From Clostridia bacterium (GTDB lineage Bacteria; Bacillota_A; Clostridia; UMGS1883): a stretch of 64,000 nucleotides of DNA. The stretch spans positions 66,724-130,723 of the forward strand of contig JAFUJZ010000007.1 of the NCBI GenBank assembly GCA_017467965.1, read 5' to 3'. Shown piece by piece: positions 17,017-26,491 of the stretch (its first letter is position 1; every line of letters begins with the position of its first letter). The notes beneath the pieces were generated by a model. It was not told the origin of the DNA, ran no database searches, and saw only the letters and a program-made list of their open reading frames with translations. The translations under genes and the position numbers were made by a program.

Positions 17017-18321
17017 TTAGTTGAGCTCTAAGAGCTTTGCGATAATATGAGCCGCCTGAGCACGTGTTGCATTGCCCAAGGGTTCAAAGGTTGTACTTGT
17101 CATACCGTTGATGATACCTTTTGAACGCATGGAATATACAGCTTCTGCCGCATATGCAGAGATAGATGCGTGGTCATCAAAGTTTGTGACATTGCCAAGG
17201 GAAAAGCTTTTACCCGAATGCACTGCCGCACGGTATGCAAATGTAGCCATGTCCTGTCTTGTAACAAGGCTATTGGGATTGAACATGCCGCCATAGCCTG
17301 TAGCGATACCGTTGTCATATGCCGCAATTACTGCAGTATAGTACCAGTCGGTTGCTTTAACATCGTCAAAGGGTGAGAGCGGGAACTTAGGCTCAAGCTT
17401 GAATGCTTTTTGAAGCATTGTGACAAACTGTGCTCTTGTAACAAAGTCATCGGGAGCAAAGGTGTCTTCATCCATGCCGTTGATAATGCCCTTTTCGTAA
17501 AGAGTAAGAATGCTGTCCTTTGCCCAGTGAGAAGCGGGAAGGTCAGTAAAGGGATTTTCGGTTTCCTTTTCTGTGGGCTCTTCTGTAGGCTCGTCGGTAG
17601 ACTCATCTGTGGGCTCTTCATCCTTTATGGGTGCAGCCGCTACAACAACTCTGATAGAAGCATAGTTATTGCCTGTTTTAACCCAAAGCTGACTTTCGCC
17701 TTTTTTTAGAGCAGTTACGATAACTGTCTTGCCGGATATAGAAGCGGCAATCACGTCTTCATCGTCAATCTCAAGCGTAAGAGATGATGCAGATGTGGTT
17801 ATGTTAACTTTTGTGCTTTCGCCTTCTGTAAGAGAAAGCTCAGTTGTGTCGGGGATTATGGCTGTTACAGAATTGCCGCCTCCTGTAGTAGGCTTTTTTG
17901 TGGGCTTTTCTGTAGGTTCGTCATCGGGGTTTAAGCCGTCGTCAAAATCATCTTCAGTGCGGTCAACTGTTTCGGAAAGTGTAAATTCCAAGGATTCCGA
18001 AACGTCGCCTGACTGAACGATGATTGTCCATACGCCCTCGGGCCAAAGACGAGACTGCTCACCGAGAGCGATTTCAATGCCTTCGGAAAGCTCGTCGGGG
18101 GAGTAGGTCATAATATACTTTGCACTGCCGCCAGCCTCTTCGGGGTAGTAAAGTCCCAAAGTTACGTATTTGTTTGCAAAGCCCGAAATAAAAATGGTCT
18201 CCTCATAGGTATACTCGTCATATTCAAGCGGGTTAATTTCGATAAACGTTTCCTCTGCCATAACGGTGAAAGGACAGAGAAGTAAGCATAAAGATATTAA
18301 TAATGAAACGATTTTTTTCAT
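17017..18321 (-). CDS. Secreted protein with three SLH domains
   Basis: 434 residues with a signal peptide (MKKIVSLLISLCLLLCPF...). Residues 25-130 form a beta-rich domain, followed by an acidic Pro/Thr linker (DEPTEKPTKKPTTGGG), a Big_2-like domain (residues ~150-225, TVIVTALKKGESQLWVK), a second EPTDE linker, and three S-layer homology repeats: FTDLPASHWAKDSILTLYEKG, FDDVKATDWYYTAVIAAYDNG and FDDHASISAYAAEAVYSMRSKG-type. SLH repeats bind cell-wall polymers, so this is a wall-attached surface protein. It begins 13 nt after folD with its own AAAAAGGAGAC, so it is probably cotranscribed as the last gene of the ftsK-ygiQ-folD run, an odd partner for housekeeping genes. Confidence 0.93.
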   Translation of the reverse strand: MKKIVSLLISLCLLLCPFTVMAEETFIEINPLEYDEYTYEETIFISGFANKYVTLGLYYPEEAGGSAKYIMTYSPDELSEGIEIALGEQSRLWPEGVWTIIVQSGDVSESLEFTLSETVDRTEDDFDDGLNPDDEPTEKPTKKPTTGGGNSVTAIIPDTTELSLTEGESTKVNITTSASSLTLEIDDEDVIAASISGKTVIVTALKKGESQLWVKTGNNYASIRVVVAAAPIKDEEPTDESTDEPTEEPTEKETENPFTDLPASHWAKDSILTLYEKGIINGMDEDTFAPDDFVTRAQFVTMLQKAFKLEPKFPLSPFDDVKATDWYYTAVIAAYDNGIATGYGGMFNPNSLVTRQDMATFAYRAAVHSGKSFSLGNVTNFDDHASISAYAAEAVYSMRSKGIINGMTSTTFEPLGNATRAQAAHIIAKLLELN

Positions 18322-18334
18322 AGAAGTCTCCTTT

Positions 18335-19186
18335 TTAATTGATTGAGTGGTGAAGCTTGCAAGCCTTGAGCGTGTTCTTCATAAGCATTGCAATAGTCAT
18401 GGGCCCAACGCCACCGGGAACGGGAGTTATTGCAGAGGCAATTTCAGATACCTCACTAAATGCCACGTCACCTGTTAATTTGCCGTCAAGGCGGTTCATG
18501 CCTACGTCAATTACAACTGCACCCGGCTTTACCATATCAGCTGTGACAAAGTTTGCTTTGCCCACTGCCGCAACTAAAATGTCGGCACGGCGTGTTACCT
18601 CAGAAAGGTTCTTTGTGCGAGAATGGCAAACCGTTACAGTACCGTTTGCATGAAGAAGTAACATAGCCTGAGGTTTGCCTACGATGTTGCTTCTGCCGAT
18701 TACAACACATTCCTTACCGCTAACCTCGATGCCGGTGAGCTTAATGAGCTCCATAACACCTGCAGGTGTGCAGGGAAGAAAATCAAAATTACCTATCATG
18801 ATTTTGCCTACGTTGACAGGGTGGAATGCGTCCACATCCTTGCCAGGGTCAATCGCAAGAAGGATTTTTTCCTCATTTATATGTGAAGGAAGCGGAAGCT
18901 GACAAAGAATACCGTCAATATCCGAGCGGTTATTGAGAGTGTCGATAAGATTTAAAAGCGTATCTTCACTTGTTTCGGAAGGAAGAGCAAACTCCTCCGA
19001 TTTAAAGCCGCATTCCTCGCAGGCTTTCTTTTTATTGTTAACGTACACTCGGCTTGCGGGATTGTCGCCCACGATTATTACTGCCAGACCCGGCTGTACG
19101 CCTTCCTTTTGAAGAAGCAGAGTTTCCTCTTTGATTTGCGCCTTTATCTTTGCGGACAGCGCCTTTCCGTCCAGTATTGTTGCCAA
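18335..19186 (-). CDS. folD: Bifunctional methylenetetrahydrofolate dehydrogenase/cyclohydrolase
   Basis: 283 residues starting at a TTG (19186-19184) behind GAGGAGAGA; this gives the family N-terminus [16 protein letters not shown]. Motifs: [20 protein letters not shown] with the catalytic Lys, [10 protein letters not shown], the [14 protein letters not shown] nucleotide turn and the C-terminal [18 protein letters not shown]. It interconverts methylene-, methenyl- and formyl-tetrahydrofolate in the cytoplasm, feeding purine synthesis (purL is just downstream) and serine/glycine metabolism. Its first 149 nt lie inside the 3' end of ygiQ in another frame. Confidence 0.97.
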   Translation of the reverse strand: MATILDGKALSAKIKAQIKEETLLLQKEGVQPGLAVIIVGDNPASRVYVNNKKKACEECGFKSEEFALPSETSEDTLLNLIDTLNNRSDIDGILCQLPLPSHINEEKILLAIDPGKDVDAFHPVNVGKIMIGNFDFLPCTPAGVMELIKLTGIEVSGKECVVIGRSNIVGKPQAMLLLHANGTVTVCHSRTKNLSEVTRRADILVAAVGKANFVTADMVKPGAVVIDVGMNRLDGKLTGDVAFSEVSEIASAITPVPGGVGPMTIAMLMKNTLKACKLHHSIN

Positions 19187-20984
19187 TTGTATCTCTCCTC
19201 TCGGGTTTTATCAGACAGTCGGGACCGTAGCCTATAAGATCTCTCCTGCCTGCTTGGATTAATGCTTTTTTTACGATTTGATAGTTTTCGGGTCTTGAGG
19301 ACTGCAGGAGTGCTCTTTGCATTGCCTTTTCCTCGAATGTTTTTGGCACGTAAACCGGTTTCATTGTTCTGGGGTCTAAGCCTGTATAGAACATTGCCGT
19401 TGAAAGTGTGCCGGGTGTGGGATAAAAATCCTGCACCTGCTGGGGGCGTATGCCCATACGTTTGAGATAAACTGCAAGCTCGATAGCCTCGTTTAACGTA
19501 CTGCCGGGATGGGAGCTCATAAGGTAGGGCACAAGATATTGCTCCTTGCCTATTTCTTTATTTATCTGATAGAATTTGTCGCAGAATTTTTGGTACACGT
19601 TAAGCCCGGGCTTGCCCATGTAAGAGAGCACCTTGGGGGAAATATGTTCGGGCGCTACCTTTAACTGCCCCGATACATGGTGCATACATAATTCACGGAA
19701 AAATTCATCGTTTTTATCCTTAATAAGATAATCGTAACGGATACCGCTTCGGATAAAGACTTTTTTCACTTTATCTACAGCACGGATTTTGCGGAGAAGT
19801 TCAAGATAATCCGTATGGTCGACCTCGGCGTTTTTACACACATCGGGGTAGAGACACTGCTTGTCCTTGCAGGCACCGTATTTTGTCTGCTTTTGGCAGG
19901 CAGGGAAACGGAAGTTTGCGGTAGGCCCGCCTACGTCATGGATGTAGCCCTTGAAATCGGGCATCCAGACAAGCTGTTTAACCTCGTTTAAAACAGAGGC
20001 GTGGCTTCTTGCCTGCACAATGCGTCCTTGGTGAAATGTGATTGCGCAGAACGAACAGCTGCCAAAGCAGCCTCGGGAGCTTGTTACTGAAAACTTTACC
20101 TCTTCAATTGCAGGAATACCGCCATCTGCCTCATAAGACGGGTGATATTCCTTTGTATAGGGAAGAGCATATACCCTGTCAAGCTCGTTTTGCGTGAGGG
20201 GTTTACTCATGGGCATCTGGACGATATATTTGTCGCCGTGCTTCTGAGCAAGAATTTTACCGCGGTAGGGGTCTTGCTCTTCATATTCAATCTTTGTTGC
20301 CAGTGCGTAGGCTTTTTTGTCGGTTTTGACCTCTTCATATGAAGGCAGGACAATAGCACCCTTGGGAGCCTCGTCCGACACATAGCATACACCGTCGGGG
20401 ATTTTGCCAATTTTGGGGTCAGTGCCGTTTGCGAGCATGTCTGCAAGCTCGATTATGCTTTTTTCGCCCATACCGTAGGATATGAAATCCGCCTGCGAGT
20501 CAAAAATGATACTCCTGCGGACAGAATCAGACCAATAGTCATAGTGGGCAAAACGCCTCAAGCTTGCCTCTGTACCACCTATAATTACGGGGATTTTGCC
20601 GAAAGCTTCTCTTACTCGGTTTGCATACACGATTGTGCAACGATCGGGACGGAGCCCTGCCTTTCCGCCGGGGGAGTAAACATCCTCACTACGACGCTTC
20701 TTTGCGGCGGTATAATGGTTGACCATTGAATCGATAACACCACCCGAGATTAAAACACCTAAGCGCGGCTTGCCGAATTTTTTGAAATCGTCGGTTGATT
20801 TATAGTCGGGCTGGGGAAGAATACAGACCCTGTAGCCTTCTTTTTCGAGAAGGCGAGATAAAATAGCAACGCCAAAGGAAGGGTGGTCAACATATGCGTC
20901 ACCCGATATAAACAAAAAGTCATAATAATCCCAGCCGCGTGCTGTCATATCTTCTTTTGTAATAGGTAAAAAACTATTTGCCAT
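19038..20984 (-). CDS. YgiQ-family (UPF0313) radical SAM protein
   Basis: 648 residues from the ATG at 20984 (GAAAGG upstream; an in-frame TTG at 20999 overlaps that site). Cobalamin-binding-like N-terminal region ([17 protein letters not shown]), [18 protein letters not shown], and a radical SAM cluster motif in [19 protein letters not shown]. Middle Cys-rich stretch [12 protein letters not shown] may bind metal. The conserved part ends near [13 protein letters not shown]; the remaining roughly 50 residues are a basic low-complexity tail, encoded entirely within the overlap with folD. The reaction of YgiQ proteins is not established. The neighbours ftsK and folD are on the same strand in one probable transcript. 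Confidence 0.93.
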   Translation of the reverse strand: MANSFLPITKEDMTARGWDYYDFLFISGDAYVDHPSFGVAILSRLLEKEGYRVCILPQPDYKSTDDFKKFGKPRLGVLISGGVIDSMVNHYTAAKKRRSEDVYSPGGKAGLRPDRCTIVYANRVREAFGKIPVIIGGTEASLRRFAHYDYWSDSVRRSIIFDSQADFISYGMGEKSIIELADMLANGTDPKIGKIPDGVCYVSDEAPKGAIVLPSYEEVKTDKKAYALATKIEYEEQDPYRGKILAQKHGDKYIVQMPMSKPLTQNELDRVYALPYTKEYHPSYEADGGIPAIEEVKFSVTSSRGCFGSCSFCAITFHQGRIVQARSHASVLNEVKQLVWMPDFKGYIHDVGGPTANFRFPACQKQTKYGACKDKQCLYPDVCKNAEVDHTDYLELLRKIRAVDKVKKVFIRSGIRYDYLIKDKNDEFFRELCMHHVSGQLKVAPEHISPKVLSYMGKPGLNVYQKFCDKFYQINKEIGKEQYLVPYLMSSHPGSTLNEAIELAVYLKRMGIRPQQVQDFYPTPGTLSTAMFYTGLDPRTMKPVYVPKTFEEKAMQRALLQSSRPENYQIVKKALIQAGRRDLIGYGPDCLIKPERRDTIGNNTGRKGAVRKDKGANQRGNSASSKGRRTAGSGSNNRGRQSRKPSVR

Positions 20985-21011
20985 TTTATTGCCTTTCAAA
21001 AGTTATATTAA

Positions 21012-23510
21012 TTACATCTGCATTGTCATTTCAGCGTATTCAGTACGGCTGATTAAAACCTGTCTGGGCTTTGCACCTTCGTGAGGACCTACAATACCGC
21101 GAGCTTCAAGCTGGTCGATAAGCCTGCCTGCACGGCTGTAGCCCACTTTTAAGCGTCTCTGCAAAAGTGATGCTGATGCCTGTCCTGCTTCGACAACGAT
21201 TTCAATAGCCTGTGGCAAAAGCTCGTCTGCGTCACCGCCGTCAGGCTCTTTTTCGCCACTTACGCCACTTTCAATTTTTTCGAGTACATCCTCGTCATAT
21301 TTAATGTCGGGATTTTTTACAAATTCAACAATTCTCTCGACTTCCTTATCGGAGATGAAAGCACCCTGTATACGTGTGGGCTTCGATGCACCCATGGGAA
21401 GGAAGAGCATATCACCCTTGCCGAGAAGTTTTTCCGCACCGCCCATATCAAGGATTGTTCTGGAGTCAATCTGGCTTGATACGGCAAAAGCTATACGAGA
21501 AGGCACATTTGCCTTGATAACGCCTGTGATAACGTCAACACTTGGGCGCTGTGTTGCGATAACAAGGTGCATGCCTGCAGCTCGAGCCATTTGCGCCAAG
21601 CGGCAGATAGCATCTTCTACATCACGGGGAGCTACCATCATCAAATCGGCAAGCTCGTCAACGATAATAATAATCTGCTCGAGTGTTTTTTCGCCGTTAA
21701 GGGATGCGAGCTCGTTATACCCCTTGATATCGCGGACGTTATTGTCGGCAAACATCTTGTAACGCTTTGTCATTTCCTGTACAGCCCAGTTAAGTGCACC
21801 GGCAGCTTTTCTGGGGTCTGTAACAACGGGGATAAGAAGATGCGGAATACCGTTGTAAACGGAGAGCTCAACCACTTTTGGGTCAATCATGATGAATTTG
21901 ACCTCTTTGGGGTCAGCCTTGTAAATAATACTTGTGATAAGTGAGTTGATACAAACACTCTTACCTGAGCCTGTTGCACCTGCAATAAGAGCATGAGGCA
22001 TTTTGGCAATGTCGGTAACAATGGGTGTGCCTGTAATGTCTTTACCTAAGGCAAAGGCTGTTTTTGCACCAAAGGATTTGAACGCATCGGAATCGATAAC
22101 CTCGCGGAGACGAACAATGGAGTTTGACTGGTTGGGAATTTCGATACCTACAGCGGCTTTGCCGGGGATAGGTGCTTCAATACGAACACTGAGTGCCGCA
22201 AGATTCATAGCAATATCATCAGCAAGACCTGTAATTTTGCTTACCTTTACGCCTGTGGCAGGCTGAATTTCAAAGCGGGTGATAGAGGGCCCTTTGTTGA
22301 CCTCCAGAATTCTTGCTTCAACACCAAAGCTTTTTAATGTGTCGATAAGTGTTTTTGCCTGTTCACGAAGGTCAGGTCCTTTGCCCATTTGAGATTTATC
22401 AAAGCTTTTATCAAGGAGCGTTATGGGAGGAAATTCGTAGGGCTTTGTATCTACAATGAAATCATCCTCTTTAAGCTCAATAGCCACGTTGGGCACTTTT
22501 TTAACGGGAGCGGGAGCTTCCTCCTCGGGGGCAATATCAATAGTTACGGTGGGAACGGCATCTTCTGAAGGCGCTACATTAGCCTCGTTTTCGTCTTCTG
22601 CTTCGGGCTCGAGGAAAACATTTATTTTCATGTCACCAAAGGCGTCGTGAGGCTCTTGGGGTGTTGTGATTTCCTCTTCTTCCTTTTCGGGAGTTTCGGT
22701 TTTCTTTACACGGATACGCTCACGAGAGGGAGCGGGATTGTCAAAGTCAAACTCAACCTGTACAAGGTCTTTATCAGAAGCTTCGGGGACATCCTCGTCT
22801 TCGTCTTTAGCCTTTTTGGAGGCCGCAGGCTTTTTAAGCTTCTTTTCTTTTTCTGCCGCCTTAGCTTCGCTTGATGCCTTGTCCTCCTGATATGCTTCAA
22901 ATCTTTCGCTGACAAAACTCCAGAGCAGCTTGAAGCCTTTTATAATCCACGCGATAACAACATTGCCTGTTGCAAAGGATACTAACATGATGATTGAAAA
23001 TATAATAAGGAGCTGACTGCCGAGCACCCCAAAAAAGCTCATTACGGGAATGCCCAGTGCACCGATAAGACCGCCGCCTACGGGAACCGTGCTTGTTGCG
23101 TCGATCCATACCGTCTCTAAAAGAGAGGAGTTGTCTGAATTTAAAAAGTTGACATTGCCGTCAGAGGCATTAATCGTTGCAAGAATACTTAAAAGAATTA
23201 AAGCAGATGTAAGGCATATGTATGTCTTAAGGTGCGGATTAACTGAGCCTTTGATTGTATGGTGCAGCATAAAAGTTGCAGCCAAAATAGGCATAAAGTA
23301 AGCAGGTGCACCCATAAGACCAAGACCTATGCCACGTACAAGCTTGCCAAAAAAGCCGAAAAACGGCGAGTAAAAGGACAAAACCAGTACAAGGGAAATA
23401 AACCCTGCAATAAAAATCTTAACCTCACGGCTAAGAGACTGAGACGCTGCTTTGTTTTTGCTTTTTGAGGATTTGGAAATCCTGGTTCTGGTAGGTTTTT
23501 TTGTTGCCAT
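21012..23510 (-). CDS. ftsK: FtsK/SpoIIIE-type DNA translocase
   Basis: 832 residues. About four N-terminal membrane helices (residues ~30-190), an acidic/basic linker (~200-370), the RecA-like motor with Walker [18 protein letters not shown] and Walker B-like [13 protein letters not shown], the [12 protein letters not shown] block, and a winged-helix gamma domain at the end ([21 protein letters not shown]) that reads orienting KOPS/SRS sites. It pumps DNA at the division septum or into the forespore. Start ATG at 23510 with AGAAAGG upstream. First gene of the ftsK-ygiQ-folD-SLH run; the 190-nt gap upstream is shared with the divergent ABC operon. Confidence 0.96.
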   Translation of the reverse strand: MATKKPTRTRISKSSKSKNKAASQSLSREVKIFIAGFISLVLVLSFYSPFFGFFGKLVRGIGLGLMGAPAYFMPILAATFMLHHTIKGSVNPHLKTYICLTSALILLSILATINASDGNVNFLNSDNSSLLETVWIDATSTVPVGGGLIGALGIPVMSFFGVLGSQLLIIFSIIMLVSFATGNVVIAWIIKGFKLLWSFVSERFEAYQEDKASSEAKAAEKEKKLKKPAASKKAKDEDEDVPEASDKDLVQVEFDFDNPAPSRERIRVKKTETPEKEEEEITTPQEPHDAFGDMKINVFLEPEAEDENEANVAPSEDAVPTVTIDIAPEEEAPAPVKKVPNVAIELKEDDFIVDTKPYEFPPITLLDKSFDKSQMGKGPDLREQAKTLIDTLKSFGVEARILEVNKGPSITRFEIQPATGVKVSKITGLADDIAMNLAALSVRIEAPIPGKAAVGIEIPNQSNSIVRLREVIDSDAFKSFGAKTAFALGKDITGTPIVTDIAKMPHALIAGATGSGKSVCINSLITSIIYKADPKEVKFIMIDPKVVELSVYNGIPHLLIPVVTDPRKAAGALNWAVQEMTKRYKMFADNNVRDIKGYNELASLNGEKTLEQIIIIVDELADLMMVAPRDVEDAICRLAQMARAAGMHLVIATQRPSVDVITGVIKANVPSRIAFAVSSQIDSRTILDMGGAEKLLGKGDMLFLPMGASKPTRIQGAFISDKEVERIVEFVKNPDIKYDEDVLEKIESGVSGEKEPDGGDADELLPQAIEIVVEAGQASASLLQRRLKVGYSRAGRLIDQLEARGIVGPHEGAKPRQVLISRTEYAEMTMQM

Positions 23511-23639
23511 AATATAAACAAGCCTTTCTGCTTAAATTTCTGATGTAGCCAAGTGCTTTATCAAAACACCTTATCTATTATATAATAACATATATGGCGA
23601 AAAATTTCTACATAAAAATTAAAAAATATCAAAAAAATA

Positions 23640-23668
23640 TTGATTTTAAAATGATAGATTGATATACT
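23640..23668 (+). promoter_or_regulatory. Promoter of the ABC/DUF1854 operon
   Basis: TTGATT (23640-23645), 17-nt spacer, TATACT (23663-23668), about 35 nt before the TTG start. Confidence 0.7.
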
Positions 23669-23702
23669 GAAATCATGATGATAAAAATGGGGTGATTTTG
23701 TC

Positions 23703-25931
23703 TTGATAAAGGGATTTATTGAACTTGACGAAAAAATAAAAGCCTTAATGGAATCCTATAATTTGCCCTCTCCCGAGGCAACACTCAAGTGCGATATGGA
23801 CACTGACTGCACATATGGGGAGGTTTGGCTTTTGGCATACCATGACAAGCTTACTGTTATAAATACAGATGACAAAATGCTTGTGAACTATCCATATGAT
23901 ACGATAGAAGAAATCACAAATGAGGATTTTATACATACGGGGCAGTTTGTTGTGAAAAAGCAGGGTGTGGTATATCCCGTGGCGTTTTACTCTAACTCCG
24001 TGGGAAGGACTGCCTCGAGGTTTACAATGGTTGTCAATAAGCTTAGGGAAAAAGCTGATTTGACCGATGATGATTTTAAAACAATGGGCGACGACAATGT
24101 ATGCCCCACCTGTGGAAAACCTTACCGTGACCCCAGACGTAAAATATGCCCCAAGTGTATGAACAGAAAAGCTATTATCATACGACTTATGGGATATTTG
24201 CCAAAGTACAAGTTTTTGATTGCAATGATGGGATTATGTATGGTGCTTGCAGCGTTGGTGGGAGTATTACGCCCTTATGTGAGCGGTACTACGTTTTATG
24301 ACCAGGTGCTTGACAAAGACGGCAAATATTACAACATGATAGTGCCGTTTGTATTGAGCCTTATCCTTTTGGAGGTTGTCAGACTTGCAATCAACATCAT
24401 AAAAGAACGTATTGCTGCAAAGGTAAGTGCAAATATTGTTTTTGATATAAAAAGCCAGATTTTCGGAGCGATGCAGAGACTCTCCATGAGCTTTTTCAAT
24501 TCTCAGCATACAGGCAGTCTTATGAACAGGGTCAATAACGACGCGGAGGAAATCTGCTTTACAATCCTGTGGCGTATTCCCGAGCTTATTATAAACAGCC
24601 TTACGCTTATAGGTACGGCAGCTGTTATGATAATGATGAATCCTCTCCTGTCACTGATTGTTTTTATCCCCGTACCCTTTACTGTTTATATGATGAAGGT
24701 TGCTTTTCCGAAATTCCGTAAATTTAAGAACGCATCATGGCAGAAGAGAAGTAAATTGAACAGTGTTATTAACGACGCACTTTCGGGTATAAGAGTTGTC
24801 AAGGCTTTCGGTAAAGAAGGTAGCGAAATCGACCGTTTTGATAAAGCCAGTGGCGAGCTTCACGATGCAAACGTACGCGAAGGCATCCGTGGTGCAAAAA
24901 CTTTCCCTGTTATGGGCTACATAACAAGCCTCGGCGGACTTTTCGTATGGGCTGTAGGCGGTGCTCAGATAATGAGCGGAACAGGCATGACCTTTGGTAT
25001 GCTTATGACGTTTGTCGGTTATATGGGCATGGTTTTAGGCCCTATCGACTCAATCGTAAACAGTATTGACTGGCTTACCGAAGCCCTTAACTGTGCGCAT
25101 CGACTTTTTGAAATAATTGACCGTAAAACTGATGTTGAACCCAGTCCCAACCCTGTGCGAATGGATGATATCGAAGGCAATATTTCCCTTAAAAATGTTA
25201 CCTTCTCCTACGAGCCTAATAAGCCCGTTTTAAAGAATATAAATCTTGACATCAAAAAGGGTGAAATGATAGGCCTCGTTGGTCATTCGGGTGCAGGTAA
25301 GAGCACTATTACAAACATCATCACACGTCTTTATGACATCGATGAGGGTGAGTTGACAATTGACGGCGTAAACATCAAGGATATTGAGCATGGTGATTTG
25401 CACAGAAGAATAGGCATGGTGTTGCAGGAAACGCATCTTTTCTCAGGTACCATTATGGAAAACATTGCTTTTGCACGCCCCGATGCAACACGCGAAGAGG
25501 TTGTATGTGCGGCAAAGTTGGCAAATGCTCATGACTTTATTATGAAGCTACCCGACGGATACGAAACAGAGCTTGGTAAACGCTCTACTAACCTCTCAGG
25601 CGGCGAAAGACAAAGAATTAACATTGCACGTGCAATCCTCCTTGACCCGAGAATACTTATTCTCGACGAGGCGACAGCAAGTGTTGATACCGAAACCGAG
25701 CTTATGATACAGCAGGCTATCGAAACACTCACTAAGGGCAGGACAACAATTGCTATTGCACACCGTTTGTCAACACTTAAGAACGCTGACAGGTTGGTTG
25801 TTATTGAACGGGGTGAAATTGCAGAAATGGGCACTCATGAAGAGCTGGAGAACTTAGGCGGTATTTATGCGGGAATGCTCGGCAAACAGAAGGAAGCTTT
25901 GAAAATACGAGGTATGGACGATGACGAATGA
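23703..25931 (+). CDS. ABC exporter with N-terminal PH-like domain and zinc ribbon (first of pair)
   Basis: 742 residues from a TTG at 23703 behind GGGGTGAT. Residues 1-125 form a cytoplasmic beta-rich region (YGEVWLLAYHDKLTVINTDD...) that looks like a bacterial PH-like domain. Then a zinc ribbon with Cys 134, 137, 149 and 152 (CPTC...CPKC), six membrane helices (~165-460) and a nucleotide-binding domain with GHSGAGKST, the Q-loop in GMVLQETHLFSG, LSGGERQR, ILILDEATASVDTE and AHRLST. All catalytic residues are intact. Operon: this gene overlaps the DUF1854 gene by 11 nt, followed by a second exporter of the same plan. NCBI families link DUF1854 and such exporters to cyanophycin metabolism in other bacteria, but no cyanophycin gene is in the window. 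Substrate unknown. Confidence 0.92.
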   Translation: MIKGFIELDEKIKALMESYNLPSPEATLKCDMDTDCTYGEVWLLAYHDKLTVINTDDKMLVNYPYDTIEEITNEDFIHTGQFVVKKQGVVYPVAFYSNSVGRTASRFTMVVNKLREKADLTDDDFKTMGDDNVCPTCGKPYRDPRRKICPKCMNRKAIIIRLMGYLPKYKFLIAMMGLCMVLAALVGVLRPYVSGTTFYDQVLDKDGKYYNMIVPFVLSLILLEVVRLAINIIKERIAAKVSANIVFDIKSQIFGAMQRLSMSFFNSQHTGSLMNRVNNDAEEICFTILWRIPELIINSLTLIGTAAVMIMMNPLLSLIVFIPVPFTVYMMKVAFPKFRKFKNASWQKRSKLNSVINDALSGIRVVKAFGKEGSEIDRFDKASGELHDANVREGIRGAKTFPVMGYITSLGGLFVWAVGGAQIMSGTGMTFGMLMTFVGYMGMVLGPIDSIVNSIDWLTEALNCAHRLFEIIDRKTDVEPSPNPVRMDDIEGNISLKNVTFSYEPNKPVLKNINLDIKKGEMIGLVGHSGAGKSTITNIITRLYDIDEGELTIDGVNIKDIEHGDLHRRIGMVLQETHLFSGTIMENIAFARPDATREEVVCAAKLANAHDFIMKLPDGYETELGKRSTNLSGGERQRINIARAILLDPRILILDEATASVDTETELMIQQAIETLTKGRTTIAIAHRLSTLKNADRLVVIERGEIAEMGTHEELENLGGIYAGMLGKQKEALKIRGMDDDE

Positions 25932-26448
25932 TTTTAAAAATGCTGCAAATGTGAGATATCTCACAGCAAATGATATTAAATTTTACGAAACAGAAGGCTC
26001 TCTTCTGGGTGCTTTTGTTGACGGCGAGGACGTGGGCAGAATAGATATTTTAAGGCTTTTCCCTCTTCATCAGAAGGATAAGTATCTTTCTGTGCGCCGT
26101 AAGGCAGAAAGCCACCGTGACCGTAACACCGAAATCGGGATAATTGAAGTGCTTGACGGTTTTTCGGAAAAAGAAAAAGAGCTTGTAGAGCACGAACTCG
26201 AAAAAAGGTATTTTGTGCCTGAAATCGTAAAGGTAAAAAACGCAAAGGAAGAGTTCGGTCATACATATTGGGAAACCGAAACAACTGCAGGCGAGAGGAA
26301 TTTTACAACCTTTGATATGTCATCAAGTCTTATAAGAATAAGCGAAAACTCCGTAATGCTTATTGACGTTGACGGGTCGAGATATCTTATCCCGGATTTG
26401 AAAAAGGCTGACGATAAGGCTATGAAAATACTTGATATCTGGCTGTAA
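25921..26448 (+). CDS. DUF1854 family protein
   Basis: 175 residues, soluble, no signal peptide. The pattern FVDGEDVGRIDILRLFPLH near residue 40, RKAESHRDRNTEIGIIEVL and the ending SRYLIPDLKKADDKAMKILDIWL fit the DUF1854 family. Start ATG at 25921 overlaps the end of the first exporter gene by 11 nt (GAGGT upstream), which implies translational coupling. The second exporter starts 43 nt later. The family has been noted next to ABC exporters; its position between two exporter genes suggests a regulatory or assembly subunit of that transporter. The biochemical role is unknown. Confidence 0.85.
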   Translation: MTNDFKNAANVRYLTANDIKFYETEGSLLGAFVDGEDVGRIDILRLFPLHQKDKYLSVRRKAESHRDRNTEIGIIEVLDGFSEKEKELVEHELEKRYFVPEIVKVKNAKEEFGHTYWETETTAGERNFTTFDMSSSLIRISENSVMLIDVDGSRYLIPDLKKADDKAMKILDIWL

Positions 26449-26491
26449 GGCAGATTGTGTGAAAACGGTTCAACGGAAAGAAGGGATAAAA

